Positions 1-9,821 of a stretch of 36,882 bases of DNA are shown one piece after another. The notes under the pieces are model-generated. The model was not told the DNA's origin. It searched no databases and worked only from the letters and a program-made list of their open reading frames with translations. Numbering within the stretch: position 1 is the first letter of the stretch; each line of letters opens with the position of its first letter. A program made the translations under genes and the position numbers. The stretch comes from an uncultured Clostridia bacterium. Its GTDB lineage: Bacteria > Bacillota > Clostridia > Christensenellales > UBA1242. The stretch is from assembly GCA_944349515.1 (NCBI GenBank), contig CALVNE010000007.1, positions 1-36,882 on the forward strand. The letters are read 5' to 3'.

Positions 1-42
1 CAAGGTAGCGGTATCGGAAGGTGCCGCTGGATCACCTCCTTT
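1..42 (+). rRNA. rrs: 16S ribosomal RNA, 3' end only
   Basis: The window opens inside the last helix of 16S rRNA. Positions 6-15 pair with 20-29 around a GGAA tetraloop (16-19), which is helix 45 with the two adenines normally dimethylated by KsgA. The conserved tail GGATCACCTCCTTT follows, containing the anti-Shine-Dalgarno CCTCC. The exact 3' terminus (41-43) is a guess from homology. The upstream part of the gene lies outside the window. No spacer tRNA or 23S follows. Confidence 0.97.
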
Positions 43-128
43 TAAAGAGAATGGTCGATGAGGAGAGCAATCTCCAATAGAAAAAGGTTAACGATAACTT
101 AAATTCAACTATTTAATTGATAAAAAAG

Positions 129-162
129 AGAGTAGGATAACTTCTATCCTACTCTTTTTTTT
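129..162 (+). terminator. Rho-independent terminator behind the 16S gene
   Basis: An 11-bp perfect stem (129-139 with 145-155) and a 5-nt loop run into eight T. It stands about 85 bp behind the mature 16S end, so the transcript appears to end there rather than continue to a 23S gene. Confidence 0.9.
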
Positions 163-203
163 GCGCAAAATTTAATAATTTTAATATTTTTTATGCAATT
201 TAT

Positions 204-232
204 TTTGTAAATTCTACGATTTTAGTTATAAT
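204..232 (+). promoter_or_regulatory. Candidate sigma-A promoter for the GLUG surface protein
   Basis: TATAAT at 227-232 has a weak -35 (TTTGTA, 204-209) at 17-bp spacing. Transcription would start near 239, giving a leader of about 60 nt with a GGGGTGG ribosome binding site before the ATG at 299. The -10 is perfect; the -35 is poor. Confidence 0.5.
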
Positions 233-298
233 AAAATTGTATAAAATTAATTTTTGGTTAAAATTGGCGTTTTTAACGTTGATTTAAGGGGTGGATAG

Positions 299-3200
299 AT
301 GAAAAAATTTCTATATTGCCTTTTGGCATTTCTAGTTATTGGTTCCGCTGCTGGTGGCGCCGTGCTTTTCAGTAACCTTCCGTACAGCGACAACCGGGGG
401 GGGGATTTGACACCCCGCAAAACAGCATAACCGCCTCAGCGCCCGAAAACACCGACCTTTGGACGAACGGACACTACGCCGACGCCTTCGCGGGAGGCAG
501 TGGCACAAGCACCGACCCCTACCAAATCGCCACCGCCGAACAACTCGCCCGCCTCGCGTATTTGATAAATGATTCAACAACAAACGCCGACTACAACACC
601 CTCTACTATGTTCAAACCGCGAACATAGATTTATCTTTATACTACTGGGACGCGATTGGAACCTACACAAGTAGTTCCAATTATTCGGCATTTGCCGGTC
701 ATTATGACGGCGGCGGGTTTGATATTTCGGGGATATATACTATTTCCACAGAAAATTATCAAGGTTTGTTTGGGTATGTTAGAGGCACAAGTTCCAGTTT
801 GCGTGCCGAGATTTTTGGAGTTAGAATAACCGATTCTTCTATTGGAGGCGATAGCGAGGTTGGAGCGATAGTAGCTTCTGCTACTTATACTAACATATAT
901 AAATGCCAAAATCATAGTGAGGTTTTTGCAGTAAATAGTTCCGCTTGGCAATATGCAGGTGGAATTGCTGGAATTCTAAGTGAAGGATCGATTATTTATG
1001 AGAGTTATAATTTAGGCAATGTTAAATCCTCTACAGAAGTTCAAAATTGCCAAGTTGGTGGAATAGTAGGAATAGCTTATGATTCAACTTATATTTATCG
1101 TTGTTTTAATTTGGGGACAATTATAGGTACTGGAAGTTCAAGCTGCCGAGTTGGTGGAATAGTAGGATGTGCATATGAAACTAAGTGTGTAAATTGCTAT
1201 AACGCTGGAACTGTGAGTTCGGAGCAATATGCCAATGGGATAGCGGGATTTGCGGTAGGATCGGATACTTCTATTTCAAGGTGCTTTAATATCGGCAATG
1301 GAGGAATAACGTCTACTTCTTTTAATATGAGCATTGTCAATTGTTTTTATTTGTATAATAGCACGCAAATTCGTGCGCATACCTCAAGGTCAGAGACTTG
1401 GAGTGCGTCTATAGAGGATGCAAAACAATTAAGTTGGTATTCAGATAGTAGGTGGAATGCGTCATCTCCTTGGAACTTTGATATAACGTGGACGTTTATT
1501 GAAGGTGTGAATGGTGGTTATCCTGTTTTAAGGTCTATTCATGCACCAGAAACATTATTATCATGGACGGACGGATTTTATGCTGATTCGTTTGCCGATG
1601 GTGATGGGGCCGAGGATAATCCATATTTAATTTCTTCGGCAGAAGAATTAGCAAGATTGGCATATTTAATCAATAACCCTAACACAAATGATAGTTATAA
1701 AGATTTATATTATAAACAAACCCAAAACATAGATGTTTCTGGTTATTGGTGGAACGCGATTGGAGAATACGATACCACTATCAGCAGTGCTTCCTATGAA
1801 TTTTCAGGTAATTATGATGGAGGAGGTTACACGGTCTCTGGTATACGGACGTATACCAACGAGAGTTATCAAGGCCTATTTGGGTATGTTAGAGGCGTAA
1901 GTTCAAGTAACTATGCTGAAATTCACGATGTGGGTGTTGTTGATTCTGAAATAATTGGTGGCAGTTTTACTGCTGCTATCGTAGGATATGCACATTACGC
2001 TAATATTTACAATTGCTATAATACATGCGAGGTGCATGGTGGTGCTGGAGTTGTGGGGAATGGTATTTATATGAACATTTATAATTGTTATAATACCGGC
2101 AATATTTTCGGGAGAAGTGGTATTGCTGGTGGGGGTGGAAATAATAGTACAGTTTTCAATTGCTATAATACAGGGAATATCACTGCAACGGGAGATTTTG
2201 TATCTGGAGTAGGGAATGCAGCTGTTTATTATTCCTTCAATACAGGCGATGTTATAGGCCCCTCAACAACTAGTATAACTTCTGGCTCAGCTGGTATATC
2301 TACTGTTGCCAGCGGTTCATCAGCTTCGGCATATTATTCTTTTAATAGTGGAAATGTTACTGGTGGTTATGGCGTTGCCGGTGTTACAAATGGGTCACCA
2401 GCATATAATTGTTACAATTTAGGTGATGTAAGCGGGACAGAGCTAGTTGGTGGTGTTGCAAAAAATTCGCGCGTGCATAATAGTTATAATTTAGGTAATG
2501 TTGATGGCGTTGAACAAGTTGGCGGTATTCATTGTGGTGCAAATATGAGTGATGGTGCAAGTGCCAATGTTTATAATTCGTTTAATATTGGCAATGTAAG
2601 TGGTACCAGTGATGTTGGGGGGCTTTGGGGAAGAGGATTGAATTCTTCTATTAAAGTTTATAATAGCTTTAATGCTGGAGATGTTAATGGTCAGGGGCCG
2701 GACCAACTTACTGGTTATGGAACACCGGTTGATTGCGATATTTTCAACGCGGAAGATGCTAAAAACGAAGATTGGTATAAAGGGGACAAATGGCACGCGG
2801 ATTATGCATGGGACTTTGACTATATATGGGAAATTGATGGTGTTAGAAATAATGGCTATCCTTATTTGACATTATATATGTTTTATTATCCGAATTTTGA
2901 AGGAGAATATCAAACTGTAACAAATAAGTATATCGTAGGTGAGTGGCAACCTATTTATTTTGAACAAGAAGATTTGTTCGTTCGTGAGGGATATGATTTC
3001 ATAGGCTGGAATACAGCACCAGATGGCAGCGGTATGGCCTTTGAGGCGGGTGTTGCTTATTCGGGTACATATCACGATACGCCATATGTTCCTCTCTATG
3101 CCCAATGGGAACCTAAAACATTTAAGATAACGTTGGATAAAAACGGCGGAACGGGTGGAGATGACGCAATTTGGCTTAAATACGGTGTGGGATACTATAA

Positions 3201-4140
3201 CAATTCTAAATGCACTGGTGAAGCTATAACTATCGTAGAAAATCTGCCAAGTAAAAATGCATACTCATTTTTAGGCTATTTTCCTAACCTTATTTCAGAA
3301 TATATGCTAATTGACGATGTTGGCAATATATTGGCTAGCAATTCAGCATTTTTGCAAGATACAACCTTGTACGCGCAGTGGGAGGCGAACAACCCGGCGT
3401 ACTATGACGCTGAGGGTGGATATTGGTATGTCGAAAATGGCATGATGCCACAAGAGAAGGTGACAGACAGCACGCTTATATCGAATATCAACTCCTCTTC
3501 CACCATTGGCTCAACATACTACTTTGCCGGATTATCTTTGCAGTCAAAGGTGTGTGACGAAAAGGAATATTGTCAGTATAACGGCAATTGGTATGAGGTC
3601 ATACCGATAAAGTGGCGTCTTGTCTACTCGTCAAGTCAAACATCAGGCTACGGCACGGAAACAGCTACGCTTGCCGTTATGGCAGAGATAGTCTATGCCG
3701 ATGCCTTTTCAGAGAACTACATAGGGGCGAACGCTGGTTATTCTTCTGAAAGCGTAACCGAATTTAAGAAAAATCAAATAGACGAAACATTCTTAGTAAC
3801 CGAAACTAAAAGTATGTTGACCTTTGGCTCCACCACCATAAACGGCACGCCGACAAGTGTGTCATCAAATATCTTTGTTGCGTCAACAGATGACTTATCG
3901 TCGTTCACAACAAGCGCCAACGGAACAGAAAAGCGTGGCAGTGTTAAATTCTCTGATCTGGTGAAAGACTATCTGCAAGCGAACGGGAAAAACGCCTTTT
4001 ACTACACACGCGACCTAGGAACAAACTACAACAATATCTTCTGCCTAAACTCGAACGGCGATGGGGTGCAGTATAAGGCAAACAACATATTTGGCGTGCA
4101 GTTTGTGATTAAAGTATCGGAATATGCGTGTGTAGGTTAG
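299..4140 (+). CDS. Secreted GLUG-repeat surface protein, frame broken at a G9 tract
   Basis: The ATG at 299 opens a clear signal peptide (MKKFLYCLLAFLVIG) but that frame stops at 428-430. The long frame (open from 403, first ATG 562, stop 4138-4140) continues the same protein, because its first residues (TDLWTNGHYADAF) match the start of its own second module (SWTDGFYADSF, near 1570). One extra G, or two fewer, in the nine-G run at 396-404 would join them into a protein of about 1280 residues. Content in order: signal peptide; two large modules, each with a header (AEELARLAYLIN, then YDGGG), GLUG-type repeats (GGIVG, NCYNTGNI) and a closing NGYPxL segment; one or two InlB/Flg_new repeats (FIGWNT, LYAQW) near 2990-3390; and a DUF6273-like C-terminal domain (IKWRLV, YYTRDLG). 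No LPXTG or other anchor is seen. Function is probably adhesion or surface display, by family resemblance only. Confidence 0.85.
396..404 (+). repeat. Poly-G tract (G9) between signal peptide and mature protein
   Basis: Nine consecutive G lie 33 codons into the gene. As read, the signal peptide frame runs into a stop 24 nt downstream; ten or seven G would fuse it to the long frame, and eight would give an immediate TGA. This is the architecture of a slipped-strand contingency tract. A sequencing or assembly error in the homopolymer would look the same. Confidence 0.8.
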
Positions 4141-4168
4141 GACAGACACCAACTGCGCTTAACGCGGA
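4140..4168 (+). repeat. Degenerate half of the GGACAGACACC REP-like element
   Basis: It starts at the last base of the stop codon of the GLUG gene. It shares its first 21 bases (GGACAGACACC then AACTGCGCTT) with the intact palindrome at 24310-24352, then diverges and lacks the matching right arm. It appears to be a decayed or truncated copy. Confidence 0.6.
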
Positions 4169-4218
4169 CACGGAAAAGCAAGTTTTCCTAACCGCTACTC
4201 CGTTGGTTTCTCCGCCTA

Positions 4219-4297
4219 GTCCTCTTCCCTGTAGGTGATTTTCGATTTGTGCGCACCGGGCAAAGCGCTCGCAAAATCGAAAATTGATTTAGAGGAC
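4219..4297 (+). other. Two-layer hairpin structure in the intergenic island
   Basis: GTCCTCT (4219-4225) pairs with AGAGGAC (4291-4297). Inside it, ATTTTCGATTT (4238-4248) pairs perfectly with AAATCGAAAAT (4274-4284), and GCGC (4251-4254) with GCGC (4265-4268). The right-hand part recurs, slightly changed, at 4686-4712. Role unknown; it could be a structured RNA or a mobile-repeat remnant. Confidence 0.5.
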
Positions 4298-4320
4298 GTA
4301 GGTAGGGCGTTGCGGGTGCA

Positions 4321-4651
4321 GGTGACAAGGTCACCTTTCGAGTGAAGGAACGCTATCGCGTTCAGTGAAGGGAAATCTTTGATTTCCAGTGAAGGCGAAT
4401 TAATATGGGGACCCCGAAAATGCGTGTCATTTTTGGGGATAAGGAGCAAACAAGCGAATGGTAAGGCTTTTGGCGCAAGACAAAAGTTGAAATGAAGCGC
4501 CGTTTGCGACGCCGCAGTGAAGGAAAGGCAACAAATGCAAGCATTTGAGTGAAGGGAAGTCTTTCGACTTCCAGTGAAGGCGAGGCGCCGCCTCACAGTG
4601 AAGGAACGCTGTCGCGTTCAGTGTAGGCGAACCGTTGGTTCGCAGTTGTGG
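4321..4651 (+). repeat. Hairpin-module array A (AGTGAAGG separators)
   Basis: The octamer AGTGAAGG occurs at 4341, 4364, 4388, 4516, 4548, 4573 and 4597, with a variant AGTGTAGG at 4620 and a closing AGTTGTGG at 4644. Most steps are 23-25 bp. Between octamers lie short hairpins with different stems: GAACGC/GCGTTC (twice), GGAAATC/GATTTCC, CAAATGC/GCATTTG, GAAGTC/GACTTC, GAGGC/GCCTC and GCGAACC/GGTTCGC, with loops of 2-4 nt. A head hairpin GGTGAC-AAG-GTCACC (4321-4335) precedes the first octamer. About 120 bp (4396-4515) interrupt the array and hold an 11-bp hairpin (4412-4438). No gene in this stretch is credible. Confidence 0.85.
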
Positions 4652-4685
4652 AAAATTTTTAGAGTAGCAAAACCGCAAAACCCTA

Positions 4686-4713
4686 CAAAATCGAAAATAG
4701 ATTTAGAGAGGAC
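4686..4713 (+). repeat. Second copy of the AAATCGAAAAT...AGAGGACG segment
   Basis: This segment repeats 4273-4298 with one substitution and a 2-base insertion (AGAGAGGACG against AGAGGACG). The two copies lie on either side of array A, about 413 bp apart, so the array may have been inserted into, or duplicated, this sequence. Confidence 0.55.
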
Positions 4714-4744
4714 GAGAGTGTGGTGTCGGGTCGCCAAGCGAATT

Positions 4745-4786
4745 AAACAAGCAAGTTCCAAATTTTTGTTGGGGCTTGTTTTTTTT
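4745..4786 (+). terminator. Terminator-like hairpin closing the repeat island
   Basis: AAACAAGC (4745-4752) pairs with GCTTGTTT (4774-4781), with an inner CCAA/TTGG, and is followed by a run of T ending at 4786. It would stop transcription coming from the GLUG gene and array A before the collagen-like gene. Confidence 0.65.
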
Positions 4787-4851
4787 AGCGCTTACTGCGA
4801 AAAGGGCTATTTCGAGATATTTTTAACATAAAAAATTGTTATTTAATATAA

Positions 4852-6267
<1,416 letters not shown>

Positions 6268-6279
6268 TTAAATTAAACA

Positions 6280-6310
6280 AAAAAGAGGTTTTAAGTAAAG
6301 CCTCTTTTTT
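6280..6310 (+). terminator. Terminator of the collagen-like gene
   Basis: AAAGAGG followed by TTTT pairs with AAAGCCTCTTT (one G-T wobble), with a 4-nt loop and a final T run, 13 bp after the stop codon. Confidence 0.85.
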
Positions 6311-6361
6311 ATGTATTTTAATATTAAATAATCCAATATGAATGGATTTTGAAAGTGAGTA

Positions 6362-6390
6362 TAGACAAAAGAAAAATTATATGCTATAAT
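6362..6390 (+). promoter_or_regulatory. Sigma-A promoter giving a leaderless helicase mRNA
   Basis: TAGACA (6362-6367), 17 bp, then TATAAT (6385-6390). Exactly 6 nt separate the -10 box from the ATG at 6397, so the predicted start of transcription falls on the start codon. No ribosome binding site is present. Confidence 0.75.
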
Positions 6391-6396
6391 AAAGCT

Positions 6397-8931
6397 ATGA
6401 AAACGAAAAAAGAATTATTAGAAGATGGAATTTTAAAAGAGCATAACATTCCAACCTATCAACAGGCAATTTCACTTTTTGAAAGCGGTGAGAATAGGGT
6501 TGGTATTGTGCAGGCTACGGGAACAGGAAAGAGTTATCTTATCCTTCAATTTCTCAATGACTATGTGGCAAAAACGAATAAAAGGGCAATTGTTTTAGAG
6601 CCACTTTATGGCATCGTCAAACAATTTAAAGACTTGCTCACGAAAGCGACTTTCGATAAGGGCATGATTTTTGAGGACATCCTTGTCACACACTATGACC
6701 AGTTAAAAACACTTTCCGAAGATGAGTTGAGGCTTCTTGACTATGACTATATCATACTTGATGAATTTCACGGATTAGGCGCAGAAGGTAGAGGGCGTGT
6801 TGTGCAATCGCTTCTTAAAACAAATCCGAATGCCAAGATTTTGGGCGTGACTGCAACACCTATTCGCTACCTTGACAAAAAGCGAGATATGGGTGACGAA
6901 CTTTTCGGCGACAACATCGTTCGCGGGATGAATGTTACCGAGGCTATCAGAAAAGGTGTTTTACCAACACCAGATTACGTTATGGCGGTCTATTCCTATG
7001 CTGACACTTTGAGCGTAATTGAAGATAAAATTAAGCGTGTGAAAGATAAAAAACAACGGGAACTTCTTGAAAAAGACTTTGAAAAAGCAAAAAAACAAGC
7101 GGAAAATGCTGAGAAATTAGACGAACTATTTGCAAGAAAGATAAATAAAACAAATGGCAAATTTATTGCATTTTGCCCTAACATTGAAAGGATGGAATCG
7201 CTCATCGGCGAGATTAAAGATGGACTTTTTGATAAGGTCAATAAGGATGTTGAGATATATAAAATCACCTACAGAAATGGAAGAGACAACGCTAATGAGA
7301 TTATCAAAAAGTTTGAAGAAGATAAGTCGGACAAACTGAAAATCATGCTTGCAGTTGATATGTTCAACGAAGGCATACATGTCAAAGATGTTGATGGGTG
7401 TATGATGTTCAGGCCAACCATATCGCCGAGAATATACTTGCAACAATTAGGGCGCGTGCTTTCCGTTCGAGAAGATGAAAATTTTAAACCGCTTGTGTTT
7501 GACGTTGTCAACAACATTCAATGTCTAGATATGATTGCTGAGGCTTTTGATGCTGACCAAGATGGCAAGAATAAAGGCAAGAAAGGCGGTAAAAAAGGTG
7601 GCAAGAATGGTGGAGATGACCTTGAAGACATCTTTCCTTTTGAGATTGACGGAAACGACCTTGAACTCAACAAATTTTTGTGGACACTTGATAAATTCGT
7701 CTCCGAAAACACCAGAGATGTTAAAAAGTGGCTTTTATGCTCAAAACGCTATTATAACAAATTCGGTGATTTGAATGTGCCTGTAAGTTATGTTGAAGAA
7801 AAAACAGAATTGAAATTAGGGCAATGGATTTATTATTTAAAGAAAAATTATAAAGTCAATCCAGAAAGTGTAGATGAAGATGTTGTGAGATATTTAATGT
7901 CACTTGATGAAAATGTTTTTAATTATTCGCGCGAATATACTAATGAACAAAGAGATAAGATGATTATAGATAGTTTGATAGCACTAAATAATCAGTTTCC
8001 AAATGAAGAACCTCACTGGGTTTCTCAAAGAGATAAATCGCCTATAGATCCAAGTTTTAATTTGGGGTTGTATTTAGGATCAATTAGAAAATTAATAAAA
8101 AAAGGTAGTTATAGTAGTTATTCAAAAGAATTAATTAAAAAGATAAACAAAATAAATCCATATGCATTATTAGAAGAAAATGACGCCAATGATTTAAAGA
8201 TTATAAATGGTTTAAAAGCATTAAACGCAATGTGTCCAAATGAAGAACCACATATTGTAGAGTATAAGGCAAAGTCGCCGATAGATTCAACTTTTCATTT
8301 AGGTGCATATTTAGGCAGAATGGTAAGTCAAGCAATAAAAAAAGGAGATTATAGCAGGTTTTCAAAAAAATTAATCGAAGAGGTAAATAGAATAAATCCA
8401 TATGCATTGTTAGAAGCAAATGATGCAAATGATTTAAAAATTTTAAATGCGCTAAAAGCATTAAATGCAATGCATCCTAGCGAAGAACCTCGAACAATCA
8501 AACAATATGCAAAGTCACCGATAGATTCAACTTTTCCTTTAGGCGCATATTTAGGTAGAATAACACAGGCGATAAAAAAAGACGATTACAGCAGATATTC
8601 AAAAGAATTAATTGAAGAGATAAATAAAATTAATCCATATGCATTATTAGAAGCAAATGATGCAAATGATTTAAAAATCATAAATGCTTTAAAAGCGTTA
8701 AACGCGATGTATCCTAATGAAGAACCTCATATAGTTAAGGGGAATGATAAATCTCCTATAGATTCAAGTTTCAATTTGGGTTCGTATTTAGATAGTATTA
8801 AAAAGGCGATAAAAAAAGGCGATTATAGTAGATTTTCAAAAGAATTAATTGAAGAAATAAATAGTATAAATCCTAACGCTATGAAAGATGGAAGACAGCA
8901 GCGTAATAAAAAAAGAGAAGATAGAGATTAA
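6397..8931 (+). CDS. SF2 helicase with helicase-associated domain and four C-terminal repeats
   Basis: An 844-residue protein. Superfamily 2 motifs are clear: Walker A ATGTGKS (residues 40-46), DEFH (122-125), TATP (152-155) and QQLGRV (near 350). A Lys/Gly-rich hinge (KGKKGGKKGGKNGG) follows near residue 390. Then comes a segment like the helicase-associated domain (WLLCSKRYYNKFGDLNVP), and four tandem repeats of about 79 residues from 7960 on. No nuclease or methyltransferase domain is seen and no partner gene is adjacent, so it is not a standard type I or III restriction system. Candidate roles are defence or DNA/RNA remodelling; neither is shown. The helicase half uses CTT for leucine like its neighbours, while the repeat half is markedly AT-richer and uses TTA, which suggests a separate origin. 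ATG 6397 is preferred over TTG 6349 because the promoter lies between them. Confidence 0.85.
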   Translation: MKTKKELLEDGILKEHNIPTYQQAISLFESGENRVGIVQATGTGKSYLILQFLNDYVAKTNKRAIVLEPLYGIVKQFKDLLTKATFDKGMIFEDILVTHYDQLKTLSEDELRLLDYDYIILDEFHGLGAEGRGRVVQSLLKTNPNAKILGVTATPIRYLDKKRDMGDELFGDNIVRGMNVTEAIRKGVLPTPDYVMAVYSYADTLSVIEDKIKRVKDKKQRELLEKDFEKAKKQAENAEKLDELFARKINKTNGKFIAFCPNIERMESLIGEIKDGLFDKVNKDVEIYKITYRNGRDNANEIIKKFEEDKSDKLKIMLAVDMFNEGIHVKDVDGCMMFRPTISPRIYLQQLGRVLSVREDENFKPLVFDVVNNIQCLDMIAEAFDADQDGKNKGKKGGKKGGKNGGDDLEDIFPFEIDGNDLELNKFLWTLDKFVSENTRDVKKWLLCSKRYYNKFGDLNVPVSYVEEKTELKLGQWIYYLKKNYKVNPESVDEDVVRYLMSLDENVFNYSREYTNEQRDKMIIDSLIALNNQFPNEEPHWVSQRDKSPIDPSFNLGLYLGSIRKLIKKGSYSSYSKELIKKINKINPYALLEENDANDLKIINGLKALNAMCPNEEPHIVEYKAKSPIDSTFHLGAYLGRMVSQAIKKGDYSRFSKKLIEEVNRINPYALLEANDANDLKILNALKALNAMHPSEEPRTIKQYAKSPIDSTFPLGAYLGRITQAIKKDDYSRYSKELIEEINKINPYALLEANDANDLKIINALKALNAMYPNEEPHIVKGNDKSPIDSSFNLGSYLDSIKKAIKKGDYSRFSKELIEEINSINPNAMKDGRQQRNKKREDRD
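7960..8880 (+). repeat. Four tandem 78-80-codon repeats inside the helicase gene
   Basis: Units start at 7960, 8194, 8434 and 8671. Each reads as an ALKALNAM-like helix, a PNEEPH segment, KSPIDS.F, LG.YLG, IKKGDYSR.SKELIEEIN and INPYALL. Units 2 to 4 are closer to each other than to unit 1, pointing to recent internal duplication. They resemble repeated nucleic-acid-binding helical domains; the family is not certain. Confidence 0.8.
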
Positions 8932-8946
8932 TCTATCTTCTTTTAT
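8911..8946. terminator. Bidirectional terminator between helicase and tlyA
   Basis: GAAGATAGA (8917-8925) pairs with TCTATCTTC (8932-8940), with the helicase stop codon inside the loop. A run precedes the stem and T run follows it, so it can serve both converging genes. Confidence 0.8.
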
Positions 8947-8979
8947 ATTTATTTTATTTTTTCCGTTATTTTCTATTTG

Positions 8980-9693
8980 TTACTTTTTCCATGCGTGCAG
9001 TAGAAATTCTTTGTTGCCGTCACCGCCAAGGATGGGTGAGGGGATGATTGGGGAAAGGGTAAAGCCAACAGAGGTGAAGGCAAAGGAGATGTCTTTCAAG
9101 ATTTTTTCATGCATTTTTTCATCTTTCACAACGCCTTTGTGTTTTTTGGCGTACTCCTTTCCGCATTCAAATTGAGGCTTAACAAGGGCGATGATTTCGC
9201 TAAAGTCCTTTGAAAGTTTTTCGGCAAGTTTTGTAAGACTCACAAAGGAAACATCAATAACAGCCATGTCGGCGTCAAGAAAGTTAGATTTATCGAAAGT
9301 TAGATAATTTGTGTTTTCAAGGCTGATAACGCGCTTATCTTTTCTTAAACTTTCGGCGAGTTGGTCGGTGCCAGTGTCAATCGCATACACCTTTTTTGCG
9401 CCGTTTTTAAGGCAAACATCGGTAAATCCGCCAGTGGACGCACCGATGTCTACAATAACTTTGCCTTTTAAATCGACTTTAAACTCTTCAAGTGCCTTTT
9501 GCAGTTTAAATCCACCGCGCGACACAAATTCAAAGGGTAGAGCCTCAATTTGCGAGTTATCTTCAACAGCATATGCCGGCTTTGTGACAACTTTGCCGTT
9601 CACTTTGACGCGGGCGGAAATGATAGCCTCTTTCGCCTTTTCGCGTGAAGGATAATAGCCCTGTTCAAACAAAAAACTATCCAATCTTTTCAT
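8980..9693 (-). CDS. tlyA: TlyA-family rRNA 2'-O-methyltransferase
   Basis: A 237-residue protein: N-terminal S4 RNA-binding domain (MKRLDSFLFEQGY...SREKAKEAI, residues 1-60) joined to an FtsJ-like Rossmann methyltransferase (VDIGASTGGFTDV near residue 82, KPQFECG near 165). TlyA proteins methylate cytidine 2'-OH groups in 16S and 23S rRNA; older annotations call them hemolysins. Slightly shorter than the usual 250-270 residues. In many Firmicutes tlyA sits between dxs and argR/recN; here it stands alone, convergent with the helicase. There is no ribosome binding site, and the -10 box ends 6 nt before the ATG, so the mRNA looks leaderless. Confidence 0.92.
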   Translation of the reverse strand: MKRLDSFLFEQGYYPSREKAKEAIISARVKVNGKVVTKPAYAVEDNSQIEALPFEFVSRGGFKLQKALEEFKVDLKGKVIVDIGASTGGFTDVCLKNGAKKVYAIDTGTDQLAESLRKDKRVISLENTNYLTFDKSNFLDADMAVIDVSFVSLTKLAEKLSKDFSEIIALVKPQFECGKEYAKKHKGVVKDEKMHEKILKDISFAFTSVGFTLSPIIPSPILGGDGNKEFLLHAWKK

Positions 9694-9699
9694 ATTAAA

Positions 9700-9728
9700 A
9701 TTTTAGCACACTTTGTTAAAATTACCAA
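9700..9728 (-). promoter_or_regulatory. Promoter giving a leaderless tlyA mRNA
   Basis: On the minus strand: TTGGTA, 17 bp, TAAAAT with an upstream TG (extended -10), then 6 nt to the ATG. No Shine-Dalgarno sequence precedes the start codon. Confidence 0.6.
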
Positions 9729-9742
9729 ATTTTTTACTCAAT

Positions 9743-9766
9743 AAAAACACACGCTTATCGGCGTGA
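9743..9766 (-). terminator. Second hairpin downstream of rpsT
   Basis: Minus strand: CACGC, CGATAA loop, GCGTG, then TGTTTTTA. It backs up the stronger terminator just upstream in the reading direction. Confidence 0.55.
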
Positions 9767-9792
9767 GTTTCTGTTACTTACTTTTGCGCATA

Positions 9793-9820
9793 AAAAATCA
9801 CGGACATAAGCCGTGTTTTT
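9793..9820 (-). terminator. Terminator of rpsT
   Basis: Minus strand: AAAAACACGG, a 7-nt loop, CCGTG and a run of T, directly after the rpsT stop codon. Confidence 0.85.
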
Positions 9821-9821
9821 A

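Noticed and set aside
4321..4651. CRISPR array
   Set aside because: Repeats are only 8 bp, spacers are 14-17 bp and self-complementary, and no cas gene is present.
4321..4651. Integron attC array
   Set aside because: No integrase, no gene cassettes, and the hairpins are far too short.
4574..4831. 85-residue plus-strand reading frame in the repeat island
   Set aside because: It runs through array A hairpins and has no ribosome binding site; the composition comes from the repeat, not from codon selection. The overlapping minus-strand frames at 4216-4678 are rejected for the same reason.
8888..9175. 95-residue plus-strand frame between helicase and tlyA
   Set aside because: It overlaps the end of the helicase and the antisense of tlyA and crosses a terminator.
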